From: CAJQQK01 sp049116495
GTDB lineage: Bacteria > Pseudomonadota > Alphaproteobacteria > Rhizobiales > Hyphomicrobiaceae
Assembly: GCA_049116495.1 (NCBI GenBank)
Contig: JAGDYV010000139.1
Location: 1-11,288 of the forward strand
Direction of reading: 5' to 3'
DNA length: 11,288 bases
Shown here: positions 1-7,032 of the stretch, one piece after another
How the letters are laid out: the number at the start of each line of letters is the position of its first letter
Position numbering within the stretch: position 1 is the stretch's first letter
Translations under genes and position numbers: made by a program
The notes under the pieces: model-generated
What the model saw: the letters and a program-made list of their open reading frames with translations, nothing else
Told to the model about the DNA's origin: nothing
Database searches by the model: none

Positions 1-875
1 TGCATGCCTATCTCGGCCATGATGAACGCCGCAATGCGCCGCTGATCCTGGGGCATGAAGCTGCCGGCAAAGTACTCGACGGGCCGATGGCGGGTAAGCG
101 TGTTGCGATCAATCCGCTGGTGACATGCGGCCAATGTGATGCCTGCCTCGGTGGCCGCCAGAACCTTTGCAACAGCCGCCAGATCATTTCGATGATGCCG
201 AGGCCGGGCGCTTTCGCTGAACTGGTGACGATACCGCAATCCAACATCATCGAGCTGCCTGAAGGAATGGCTTATGAGGTGGCTGCGCTGAGTGAGCCGA
301 TGGCTGTTTCCTATCATGCCGTCAACCTGGCCGAGAAGGCGCTGGTCAAGCCGCTTTCGGCGGCACGGACAGTGATCCTTGGTGGTGGCGCCATCGGCAT
401 GGGGGCAGCGCATATCGTGCGATCACGTGGCGGTCTTGATATTGCAATTGCCGAGACCAGCGAACTGCGCCGCAACATCATCAATGCGGCCGGTACGTTC
501 ACGTCCTATGCCCCGGGAAGCCGGGATGAGCCGTTAGAGTCGAGTGTTGATCTCGTGATTGATGCCTTCGGCGGTGAACGCTCGCGGCAGGCTGCTTGTC
601 ATCTGGCGCGACCCGGTGGCGCGATCCTGCATATCGGACTTGCATCGGGCACCGGCGGCCTCGATATCCGCAAGCTGACGCTGCAGGAAATCGCGTTTAT
701 CGGGACCTATACATATACCATGGTTGAGTTTCGCGAGACGTTGGCCGGGCTGGCCACCGGCACATTTGGGGAAATCGATTGGACCGAACAACGGCCATTG
801 AGTGAGGGTGCAAATGCCTTCCAGGAATTGCAGCACGGCAAGGTGGCAACGGCGAAGATAATTCTGCGAGCCTGA
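1..875 (+). CDS. Zinc-dependent medium-chain alcohol dehydrogenase, 5'-truncated by window edge
   Basis: The reading frame is open from the first complete codon (position 3) to a TGA at 873-875, giving about 290 visible residues, so the start lies upstream of the window. The visible part opens with the GHE motif (51-59) that carries a catalytic zinc ligand in this family. It is followed by the structural-zinc cluster CX2CX2CX7C (126-170) and a Rossmann GGGAIG motif (381-398) for NAD(P)H binding. The usual family length is about 340-350 residues, so roughly 55 N-terminal residues including the first catalytic Cys are missing. This is a soluble oxidoreductase of the sorbitol/threonine/galactitol-phosphate dehydrogenase type; the substrate cannot be told from sequence. 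An internal ATG at 87 is not the start, because conserved family sequence (GHE) lies before it. Fold and cofactor are confident; substrate unknown. Confidence 0.9.
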   Translation, partial: HAYLGHDERRNAPLILGHEAAGKVLDGPMAGKRVAINPLVTCGQCDACLGGRQNLCNSRQIISMMPRPGAFAELVTIPQSNIIELPEGMAYEVAALSEPMAVSYHAVNLAEKALVKPLSAARTVILGGGAIGMGAAHIVRSRGGLDIAIAETSELRRNIINAAGTFTSYAPGSRDEPLESSVDLVIDAFGGERSRQAACHLARPGGAILHIGLASGTGGLDIRKLTLQEIAFIGTYTYTMVEFRETLAGLATGTFGEIDWTEQRPLSEGANAFQELQHGKVATAKIILRA

Positions 876-1064
876 CCCGCCCCAGCATGACATTGATCGC
901 CGCGCAGCCGGACGTTGCGCATGTGCAACAAGAATGAGTTGCGGCGGCGACGGCACTTCGTCGTGATGGACAGCCCGGTTCCGGCGCGCAACAACCCCTG
1001 ATCAGAACTTCAGATGGCAACACACGTACCGCGGTGTTGGCATCCGGCGATTTGGTGAGCGGGT
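876..1064. other. Intergenic region with a short near-palindrome
   Basis: This gap separates the dehydrogenase from the lipoprotein gene, and no convincing ORF was seen in it. An imperfect 16-base palindrome (GTTGCGCATGTGCAAC, 914-929, one mismatched pair) lies 38 bases after the dehydrogenase stop. It has no following T-run, so it is only a weak candidate for a terminator or operator. The promoter of the downstream three-gene operon should lie here, but I see no clear -35/-10 pair. Confidence 0.35.
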
Positions 1065-1874
1065 ATGGTGCGTTGGTTGCGTATAGGCGCCGCAGTCGCG
1101 GCGGTTGGCATGTTGTGCACCGGATGCGCGGTTGCGCCTGCGGGAACAATTGCATCGCCAGGCACCGCCGACATCGTTCAGGAACTGCGCGCCGTCCGGC
1201 GTGACCTTGGTACGTTGAGGCGTGCACAGGCGCGACACGCTGTAGCTTTCCGGCGTTCGCAACAGCCTAACCTCCGCGAGGCAGTTGCCCGGCTCAATCG
1301 ACAAGCGGACCAGCTGTCAAAGCAGATCGTTGAACAGAAGGGGGCGACGGATACGGCTAATTTCCGGGTCCGGCTCGATCGTGAGCTTGCGCAATTGCGG
1401 GGCGATGTTCGTCGGCTGCGAGAGGAGTTGGGGGCTTGGCGGGCGGCACAAGCCGGTCATGCTGCAGAGATATCCAAGAATGATGCCGAGCGGCAACGAC
1501 AGTTACAAGGGCAGGTTCTGGCCGAGGTTGCACGACTGACGGACGCACTTGATCGCAACAATGCCGAGTTGAAAGCGCTTGCCGGCCGCGTTGCTGAGGC
1601 GGACCAGAAAGTGAGCGCTTTGCAGCAGCAATTGACGGCCGGTCAACGTGGAAGCCAAGGCGGGCAGGTTCCAACGCTAGCGCCAAATAAGAAGCAGAAC
1701 GCCTCGAATACGCTCAGATCTGCCGCGAAACTCTGCGCATCAGATTGTTCGGCAGGCAGATTAACGTCACCAGCCTGTCATCGCTGCACCGCTTGTGCGG
1801 AATTGTGCGTTAGGCGCGAAGGGGGAACTCCCGCTGCCCTGGACGCCTGCCAGAGCTACTGTGCAACGAGGTAG
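1065..1874 (+). CDS. Putative lipoprotein with coiled coil and cysteine-rich C-terminal tail
   Basis: I do not recognise this 269-residue protein as a named family. Residues 1-20 form a charged N-terminus plus hydrophobic segment ending LCTG-C21, a lipobox-like site (Cys at -3 is not ideal). Residue 22 is Ala rather than Asp, which in enterobacterial rules favours outer-membrane sorting. Residues about 36-195 are rich in Leu, Arg, Gln, Ala and Glu with heptad-like spacing and almost no Gly or Pro, as expected for a long periplasmic coiled coil. A Gly/Gln/Pro/Asn linker (193-215) leads to a tail with eight cysteines at 224, 228, 238, 241, 244, 248, 262 and 266 (CX3C, CX2CX2CX3C, CX3C). The ATG has only a weak Shine-Dalgarno (GGTGA, 1054-1058). 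It is the first gene of a likely operon, with 30 bases to the next. It may tether or scaffold the two trypsin-fold proteins; that role is inferred from position only. Confidence 0.75.
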   Translation: MVRWLRIGAAVAAVGMLCTGCAVAPAGTIASPGTADIVQELRAVRRDLGTLRRAQARHAVAFRRSQQPNLREAVARLNRQADQLSKQIVEQKGATDTANFRVRLDRELAQLRGDVRRLREELGAWRAAQAGHAAEISKNDAERQRQLQGQVLAEVARLTDALDRNNAELKALAGRVAEADQKVSALQQQLTAGQRGSQGGQVPTLAPNKKQNASNTLRSAAKLCASDCSAGRLTSPACHRCTACAELCVRREGGTPAALDACQSYCATR

Positions 1875-1882
1875 CTTGATAC

Positions 1883-1888
1883 GGAGGG
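1883..1888 (+). promoter_or_regulatory. Shine-Dalgarno of pseudoprotease gene, oddly placed
   Basis: GGAGGG is a strong ribosome-binding sequence, but it sits 16 bases before the GTG at 1905. An in-frame CTG at 1896 is at ideal spacing (7 bases) and would add three residues before the same signal peptide. The start codon is therefore uncertain between GTG 1905 and a rare CTG 1896. Confidence 0.5.
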
Positions 1889-1904
1889 CTGTCAACTGAC
1901 GGTC

Positions 1905-3143
1905 GTGCCAGACATAAGGTTTCTATTCGCGAATTCGTGGCTTGGCGCCTTTGCTGTCCTGGCTGTGCTGATGTCCGTTGCATTGCCGGCTGGCGGTGCG
2001 AGTGCACAGAAGAACCGAACGCATGCACGTTTGACGCAACCGCAGTCCAAGGCAGCACTGGCGGCGCAGCAGCGCTTTGTCTCGGCGCTTGAAGGCTATG
2101 CGGCGCGGCATGCGGCGGCGGGAAGCGCGCGCTATTGGGCGATCCTGCGTTTCAATCTGGCGCGCGTCAAACCGGATACGGAGACCACGCCGCGTTTCTT
2201 TAGCGAGACCGTGCAAGCCGCAGCGCAGGATCGAAATGGTACGACTGAGCGGATCGTGAGGCGGATCCTGTCCGAGGCACGCAATAGTGTACGCATTATG
2301 GGTGGGCGCCCGGTAAAGGCGAACGAATTTCGCAATGTTGTCGCTCTTGTGCGCGGCGAGACAGCTCTTTGCGTGGGAACCCTGATTGGCAAACGTGCGG
2401 TGCTGACGGCTGGGCGTTGTGTCTGCAGCTTGCGCACGACACTTGAGGCGCCGCATGCGCCCGATGAGATCGTGTTTGGCACAAAGGTGCCGGCTGCTGC
2501 AGCCGTTCGATTTTCGATCATCGGCTACAGTTCCTTTGCGCCGGATCTCTGTCGTGCGCGTGCGGCGCCGATCGCGGGGAAGGATCTTGCGATCGTGCAT
2601 TTCAAGGACAATTCCAAAGGCGACGCACGGCTGCTGATCCTGGCTCCGCTCGAAGCTGTGGTGCACGATCGCGCGACGCGCCCTTTCACCGGCATCGTGG
2701 CAGCGCCATTGGCGGGACCATCGTTGCTGTTTGCGCCGACGGTTACGGATATGCAGCTCATCGGGTTTGGCCTGACCGAGAAGGGGGAAACGGGCCCGAA
2801 GATGCATACAGAGATGGCCGTACAAAACCTGATCTGCGTGTCGCAAGTGCGCAACGCTGCAACCTGTAAGCCGGGGCGGGAAATGGTGCTCGCGGATCAG
2901 GCCGGGTTGGGCGACCGGTGCCGCGGCGATCGCGGTGGCCCGGCATTCATCTTCTACAATGATCGCTATTATCTTGCGGCCGTCACGTCACGCCCGGTCG
3001 ATGCTGAGGGGCATTGTGGGGCTGGTGGGATCTATAGTCTGCTGACGCCAAGTGTGGTTCGCTGGTTGGCGGGCGAGCTTAGCATCGACGTTGCGGTATG
3101 TGAGGCGAGTGGCGATTGTTTCCTTCGACAAACTGGGGATTAG
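1905..3143 (+). CDS. Secreted trypsin-fold pseudoprotease (S1 homologue lacking catalytic His and Ser)
   Basis: This 412-residue protein has a signal peptide (residues 1-34, hydrophobic core then ASA before Gln35), a helical pro-region of about 95 residues, and an S1 chymotrypsin-fold domain from about residue 131. The zymogen junction R130-IMGG matches the IVGG of trypsins. The His57 site reads LTAGRC instead of LTAAHC, so Arg171 (codon CGT, 2415-2417) replaces His. The Asp102 site is kept (KDLAIV, Asp227). The Ser195 site reads GDRGGP instead of GDSGGP, so Arg343 (CGC, 2931-2933) replaces Ser. Asp342 (Asp194), the oxyanion Gly341 and Asp337 (position 189) are kept. It should therefore fold, and perhaps switch conformation, but not hydrolyse peptide bonds. 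The start is GTG. It sits 30 bases after the lipoprotein gene and 32 before an intact trypsin gene. By analogy with insect serine protease homologues it may be a cofactor, decoy or regulator; that is inference. Confidence 0.85.
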   Translation: MPDIRFLFANSWLGAFAVLAVLMSVALPAGGASAQKNRTHARLTQPQSKAALAAQQRFVSALEGYAARHAAAGSARYWAILRFNLARVKPDTETTPRFFSETVQAAAQDRNGTTERIVRRILSEARNSVRIMGGRPVKANEFRNVVALVRGETALCVGTLIGKRAVLTAGRCVCSLRTTLEAPHAPDEIVFGTKVPAAAAVRFSIIGYSSFAPDLCRARAAPIAGKDLAIVHFKDNSKGDARLLILAPLEAVVHDRATRPFTGIVAAPLAGPSLLFAPTVTDMQLIGFGLTEKGETGPKMHTEMAVQNLICVSQVRNAATCKPGREMVLADQAGLGDRCRGDRGGPAFIFYNDRYYLAAVTSRPVDAEGHCGAGGIYSLLTPSVVRWLAGELSIDVAVCEASGDCFLRQTGD

Positions 3144-3159
3144 AGATGACCCGGAACAC

Positions 3160-3166
3160 GGAGGGG
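3160..3166 (+). promoter_or_regulatory. Shine-Dalgarno deciding the trypsin start
   Basis: GGAGGGG lies 9 bases before ATG 3176. This favours 3176 over the in-frame TTG at 3116 (inside the preceding gene) and ATG at 3146, and it places a clean signal peptide at the N-terminus. Confidence 0.7.
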
Positions 3167-3175
3167 TACATCGAG

Positions 3176-4951
3176 ATGAAGATGATCCGTGTATGGCAGC
3201 GGATTGTGAGCCGGTGGTTTTTGTGTGCCGGGGTCATTGTCGGTCTGATGGCGCTGCCGACAAATGCGGCAGAACCCTTAAGTCCGGCCTGTGTGGGGCC
3301 GCGGTATATTGCGCCGTCAGACAGAATTTATAATGGCAGAAATGCAAAAATCGGCACGTGGCCAGGCTTTGTCGGTTTGCGCATAGCTAACCGTGAAGGC
3401 AAGGCCTTCTATTTTTGCGGTGGGACGCTGATCTCCGATCGCTGGGTGCTTACGGCGGCGCATTGCGTCTATCAGCAGTTTTCGAAAGATGCCTACGGTT
3501 ACTACCAAAATTTTACTCAAGATTTCGGATCTGCGTTTCCGGGCAAAGGCGGATTTCGTGCGCTGGGGTTCAAGGGTGATGGACGGTTGCAAGTCATCGC
3601 CGGGCCGGAAACGCCGACGCCGAGCGCGATCCTCGACCTTGGGCGCGAGCAGGATATGAGGGGCGCGGCGGTTGACCGCATCGTCATCCACAATGGCTAC
3701 AAGCGAACCGATTTGCACACGAATCAGTTTAGCGAGTTTGCGCAACGCCCGGATCTTACGGGGCATGATATCGCGCTGTTACGTTTGAAACGGCCGCTAC
3801 CCGGAGGACGGATGCCGCTGTCTCTTGATGCCGAGACAGATCCACCGCTCGACATGCTGGTGCCGGCGATGGTCGCGGGCTTGGGGCGCACGGACAAGCT
3901 GACAGCGCGCAACAACGCGCCGATCGGGCCGCGTAAACTCACGAGTGACTTGCTGGCGTTTCCGCGATCTGCGCCCCGTGCGGTTGCCGCGACCCGCATC
4001 CTGCAGGAAACCGATGTGCCAACCGTGCCGCACGCGGCATGCAAACGGGCCTACGCCGGTCTTGCGATTGGCCGCGGACAGATTTGTGCGTCCGACCCAC
4101 GCGCAGAAAGCGATAGCTGTATCGGTGACAGCGGTGGCCCACTGATCGTCTTCGACAAGCGCAATTGCCCCTATCAGATTGGATTGACCAGTTGGGGAAC
4201 GGACGGGCTCGACAGCAAAGGAAATCGGAAAACCTGTGCGGCGCCGAACAAGCACGCCGTCTACACGCGCGTTTCGCACTACGCTCATTGGATCAGGTCG
4301 ATCGTCGAGGATGTGCAACCGGTCAAACGCAGCGCCGTGGTGATGACACGGGCGCAAATTCGTGCCGGCGAGCGATTGATGGATTCTGACTTGCGGCGGC
4401 TTCGGGCCGTGGCGGGGGGCGCTGTCGGGCGCGTAGGCGTGGCGGTCTGTGCACTGACACAGGCGAGAGGCAAGGATCGATGTCCGACCACCGGTAAGGC
4501 CGATATCGATCACCGCTCGAACATCTTCGTCGAGCTGACAAGTGAGGTTGCGGGGGACGCGTACATCTTTCTGGTTACGCGGTTTGGCGTCGGACTGCGT
4601 TTGACGCCCTATGGGGACGGAGCGCCTGAACGCGTTCCGGCGGGCCGGTTACATCGCGTGGCGGGTGCCAATCGCGCGGGCATCAGCACGCACGGCGCTG
4701 GGCAAAAAAGTGAGTTCGCGGCGTTTCATCTTGGCAAGTTGGTTGTTCTCGTCGTTCCGCCTGCCACTCCGCCGTTGACGGAATTGGCGGATCGCGATCT
4801 TTTTTTCAGTCCCGTGCCGGGCCGATCTGATCAACGACTTGGTGAAGCGCTGAAACGCATGGCAAATGGTCTGGAACAGGCGCTCGCTGCGGGACAGTTG
4901 CGTCGCGAGGAGGTCGCGTTCGCGGCGATCGATATCAACGTGCACTATTGA
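3176..4951 (+). CDS. Secreted trypsin-like serine protease (S1) with C-terminal DUF4384-like domain
   Basis: The 591-residue protein starts with a signal peptide (about 1-32, cleavage near NAA before Glu33). A short propeptide ends at the activation junction R50-IYNG. The S1 domain (about 51-378) has an intact triad: His97 (TAAHC), Asp198 (HDIALL) and Ser319 (GDSGGP). Asp313 occupies the position-189 site, predicting cleavage after Arg or Lys, and a closing helix ends VYTRVSHYAHWI. Loops before Asp198 are longer than in mammalian trypsin. After a linker, residues about 445-545 resemble DUF4384: a hydrophobic beta segment (YIFLV), LTPYG, a Pro-rich VVPPATPP stretch and an LFF end. This is family likeness judged by eye; DUF4384 is often found in secreted caspase and protease proteins. 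It is third in the probable operon and convergent with the caspase gene, whose stop is 6 bases away. It probably acts in the periplasm or at the cell surface after zymogen cleavage. Confidence 0.9.
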   Translation: MKMIRVWQRIVSRWFLCAGVIVGLMALPTNAAEPLSPACVGPRYIAPSDRIYNGRNAKIGTWPGFVGLRIANREGKAFYFCGGTLISDRWVLTAAHCVYQQFSKDAYGYYQNFTQDFGSAFPGKGGFRALGFKGDGRLQVIAGPETPTPSAILDLGREQDMRGAAVDRIVIHNGYKRTDLHTNQFSEFAQRPDLTGHDIALLRLKRPLPGGRMPLSLDAETDPPLDMLVPAMVAGLGRTDKLTARNNAPIGPRKLTSDLLAFPRSAPRAVAATRILQETDVPTVPHAACKRAYAGLAIGRGQICASDPRAESDSCIGDSGGPLIVFDKRNCPYQIGLTSWGTDGLDSKGNRKTCAAPNKHAVYTRVSHYAHWIRSIVEDVQPVKRSAVVMTRAQIRAGERLMDSDLRRLRAVAGGAVGRVGVAVCALTQARGKDRCPTTGKADIDHRSNIFVELTSEVAGDAYIFLVTRFGVGLRLTPYGDGAPERVPAGRLHRVAGANRAGISTHGAGQKSEFAAFHLGKLVVLVVPPATPPLTELADRDLFFSPVPGRSDQRLGEALKRMANGLEQALAAGQLRREEVAFAAIDINVHY

Positions 4952-4957
4952 TTGCTT

Positions 4958-6865
4958 CTATGGCTTTGCGGTTGTTGCCTCGGAGACGACATCGCGAGCC
5001 ACGCGAAAGCCGAGTGAACGTTTTGCAATAGAGGGCGCGTAACGACTGCGCCAGGCTGTACGCAACGCTGCGAGCGTTGATTGCCAAGAACCACCTCGTA
5101 CGACCCTTTGACAGTTGGCAGGTCCGCCGCGAGCCCGCCAACCGCTGATCCCCTGATGGCTGTCACGCCAGCAATCCGCCAGCCACTCCTTGACGTTGCC
5201 GTGCATGTCGTGGATGCCGAATGCATTGGCCAGGAATGTGCCGACCGGTGCCTGGTGGGCGTAGTTGTCCGAGCACGTTTGGTTGACGTCGAGGAGCCAG
5301 CTTTTCAACGACCGGTCTGCTCCGTTGGCATATGTGCAGACGTCTTTGGCCTTGGAACCGAAGCTGTAGGGACTGATGTAGTCGGCGGCGCGCGCGGCCG
5401 ACCGGGCGGCAAATTCCCACTCCGCTTCTGATGGCAGACGATAAGCCTTTTGCGTGACATTGCTTAACCAGCGGACGTAGGCCTGCGCTTGCGGCCACGT
5501 GACGTTGCTGATCGGCATTTGGTCCGGCTTGTGGACGAGACGCGCCTGGCTGCCCGGGCGCATGTAAGGTGTCTTTATGCTTGGGCAGGCGCCTTGCTTT
5601 GAGCAGACCTGCCACTGGCCAACGGTGACTTCGAACTTGCCAATCGCAAAGTCGTGTGTGCCTGGAATTTTCGCCTGGGCCTCATAGCGCAACCGGCCTG
5701 GTTCGCTCTGTGGCGAGCCAATCGTGAAGGGGCGGCCGGTTACGATGACAAGCTCAGGACATTTGTCGCAATCACGCAATTGCTTGTTGGGTGCAATGAA
5801 ACCATGGGCTTTGCGATCGCCAGCGGTTGCCCGCAGGTCTTGCAGCCCGCGGGTTGTGCGGACAAGCGTGCGTTCTTGCGAACGCGTTACAACGATGCGG
5901 GCCAGCCGTTGTTGTTGTGCCGTTAACCGAGGGCCTTGCAACTCGATTCCCGTGATTGTCGTGCGCCGCAGGAAACCGTCGAAATATGCCGGTGTTTGAT
6001 CGTGCGGTGCATCCTGGCCGTTCTTGCCTTTATTGGCCAACGCCTTTTTATAGACGCGCGTCTTAAGGTCCTTTGCGAGCTCTGAGAGGCTGCTGCCTTG
6101 GTTCTTTCTCAGGTGGCGGATGAACTCACGCGTGAACACTGAATTGGTGGTTTGCGGATCGCCCGGCCCGAGATGATCAAGGGCGGTTTGACCGGCTGCG
6201 GCTGAATAGAGGATGAAAGACCCGCCCTGGGCGGGTACAGGCGACAGCCCCGTCGGCAGGCGCAGGAAACGACGATGATCTTCAGCGATCGGATTGCGAC
6301 ACGCGTCGATGATGAAGATGCCATAGATGCCGCCGCGCTTTTGGGTGTTGCCCTTACCACGCTTTAAGAGTGCGCGCCGACGATTAAAGCGTGCGAGCAG
6401 CAGGTTCAACGGAACGGCCTGTGCAGACAGTGTATCGCTGATCAGGTCGGGGTCGGTGCCGGAAGGGAATTGGCGGACGTCGGATGGCAGCAGATAATTC
6501 TCGCCGAGATGGGCCGTGCCGTGACCGGCATAGAAGAACACGATGACATCGTTCGGCTCTAATTGATCGAGCGCCTTTGACCACAATCTCAAAATGTCGC
6601 TGCGGGTTTGATCCGTGCGGGCCTTGACGGGTGCGGCCACATCGATGCCATCCTTGAACGCCAACTCTGTCGACAACAGGTTGGCGATCGAACGCGCGTC
6701 ATTGATGGCACGGTTGAGATTGGTCACTTGTGGGCTGTCATAGGTGTTGTTGCCAATGGTCAGTGCCACGAGCTTTTTGGCTTGGGCTTGATGCGTGCAC
6801 AACATCAGCGAAATTGTGAGCACCAGGACGACCGCCGAAGCGTTGTGAAGACGTGCACGTATCAT
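4958..6865 (-). CDS. Secreted caspase-like protease (peptidase C14) fused to FGE-sulfatase-fold domain
   Basis: The 635-residue protein begins with a signal peptide (1-29, ending AQA before Lys). A caspase p20-like domain (about 30-300) follows, with the catalytic dyad His115 in FYAGHG and Cys189 in IIDACRNP, so it should be a cysteine endopeptidase. A basic linker (about 300-365) leads to an FGE-sulfatase/SUMF1-like domain (about 368-625) with CPELVIV, TIGSP, GKFEVTV, RLPSEAEWEFAAR, HGNVKEW, RGGSW and LGFRVA motifs. The cysteine pair of true formylglycine-generating enzymes is absent: Ser596 and Leu601 stand where human FGE has C336 and C341. The domain is thus more likely binding than catalytic. 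The ATG at 6863-6865 has AAGGG 9 bases upstream on its strand. It is divergent from the membrane protein gene and convergent with the trypsin gene. Signal peptide, dyad and domain order are seen; target and trigger are unknown. Confidence 0.92.
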   Translation of the reverse strand: MIRARLHNASAVVLVLTISLMLCTHQAQAKKLVALTIGNNTYDSPQVTNLNRAINDARSIANLLSTELAFKDGIDVAAPVKARTDQTRSDILRLWSKALDQLEPNDVIVFFYAGHGTAHLGENYLLPSDVRQFPSGTDPDLISDTLSAQAVPLNLLLARFNRRRALLKRGKGNTQKRGGIYGIFIIDACRNPIAEDHRRFLRLPTGLSPVPAQGGSFILYSAAAGQTALDHLGPGDPQTTNSVFTREFIRHLRKNQGSSLSELAKDLKTRVYKKALANKGKNGQDAPHDQTPAYFDGFLRRTTITGIELQGPRLTAQQQRLARIVVTRSQERTLVRTTRGLQDLRATAGDRKAHGFIAPNKQLRDCDKCPELVIVTGRPFTIGSPQSEPGRLRYEAQAKIPGTHDFAIGKFEVTVGQWQVCSKQGACPSIKTPYMRPGSQARLVHKPDQMPISNVTWPQAQAYVRWLSNVTQKAYRLPSEAEWEFAARSAARAADYISPYSFGSKAKDVCTYANGADRSLKSWLLDVNQTCSDNYAHQAPVGTFLANAFGIHDMHGNVKEWLADCWRDSHQGISGWRARGGPANCQRVVRGGSWQSTLAALRTAWRSRYAPSIAKRSLGFRVARDVVSEATTAKP

Positions 6866-7032
6866 TGTGCATTACCCTTGCTGAACGGGGCAGCGCCCTC
6901 AACCACGCGGAACGTATTGCGGGTAGACCGGCTTGACAAATCAACTCCTGGCAGGATCGGTGGGCGGTCGTGTCGAAAATGTGCCGGCGGCATTTTGAGC
7001 GGGCATTGTGTTTTTATAGAGGGCGAACGGCT
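6866..7032. promoter_or_regulatory. Divergent promoter region between caspase-FGE and membrane protein genes
   Basis: These 167 bases must drive both divergent genes. A perfect -35-like TTGACA lies on the + strand at 6933-6938, but no good -10 follows at 16-18 bases. On the - strand, TTGTCA (complement of 6934-6939) is followed after 17 bases by TACGTT (6916-6911), a weak -10. The two -35 hexamers overlap by five bases. Ribosome-binding sites are AAGGG (complement of 6875-6879) for the caspase gene and GAGGG (7019-7023) for the membrane gene. A promoter here is required by layout; the exact boxes are tentative. Confidence 0.5.
6976..6996. promoter_or_regulatory. Candidate operator: AAAATG-N9-CATTTT inverted repeat
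   Basis: A perfect 6-bp inverted repeat with a 9-base GC-rich spacer lies in the leader region before the membrane protein gene, 36 bases upstream of its ATG. If the TTGACA at 6933 is used, the repeat would sit just downstream of the transcription start, a usual place for a repressor site. It is short enough to occur by chance. Confidence 0.25.

Noticed and set aside
914..929. Short palindrome after the dehydrogenase as an intrinsic terminator
   Set aside because: The stem is at most 6 bp with a wobble or mismatched pair and there is no T-run, so it is only noted in the intergenic entry.
3116..3175. TTG 3116 or ATG 3146 as start of the trypsin gene
   Set aside because: A strong Shine-Dalgarno fits ATG 3176, which also begins a clean signal peptide; TTG 3116 would overlap the preceding gene.
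4986..5103. FGE-fold C-terminus (RGGSW to LGFRVA) as the variable region of a diversity-generating retroelement
   Set aside because: DGR target proteins often end in this fold, but the codons here are not enriched in the adenine-rich AAC/AAY type, and no reverse transcriptase or template repeat is seen in the window.
7015..7020. TATAGA as -10 box for the membrane protein gene
   Set aside because: Transcription from it would start about 6 bases before the ATG and leave out the Shine-Dalgarno, and no proper -35 lies 16-18 bases upstream.
6970..7032. N-terminal extension of the membrane protein from GTG 6970
   Set aside because: The 21 extra residues are Arg/Cys-rich and unlike an N-terminus, they cover the candidate operator, and a good Shine-Dalgarno precedes ATG 7033.
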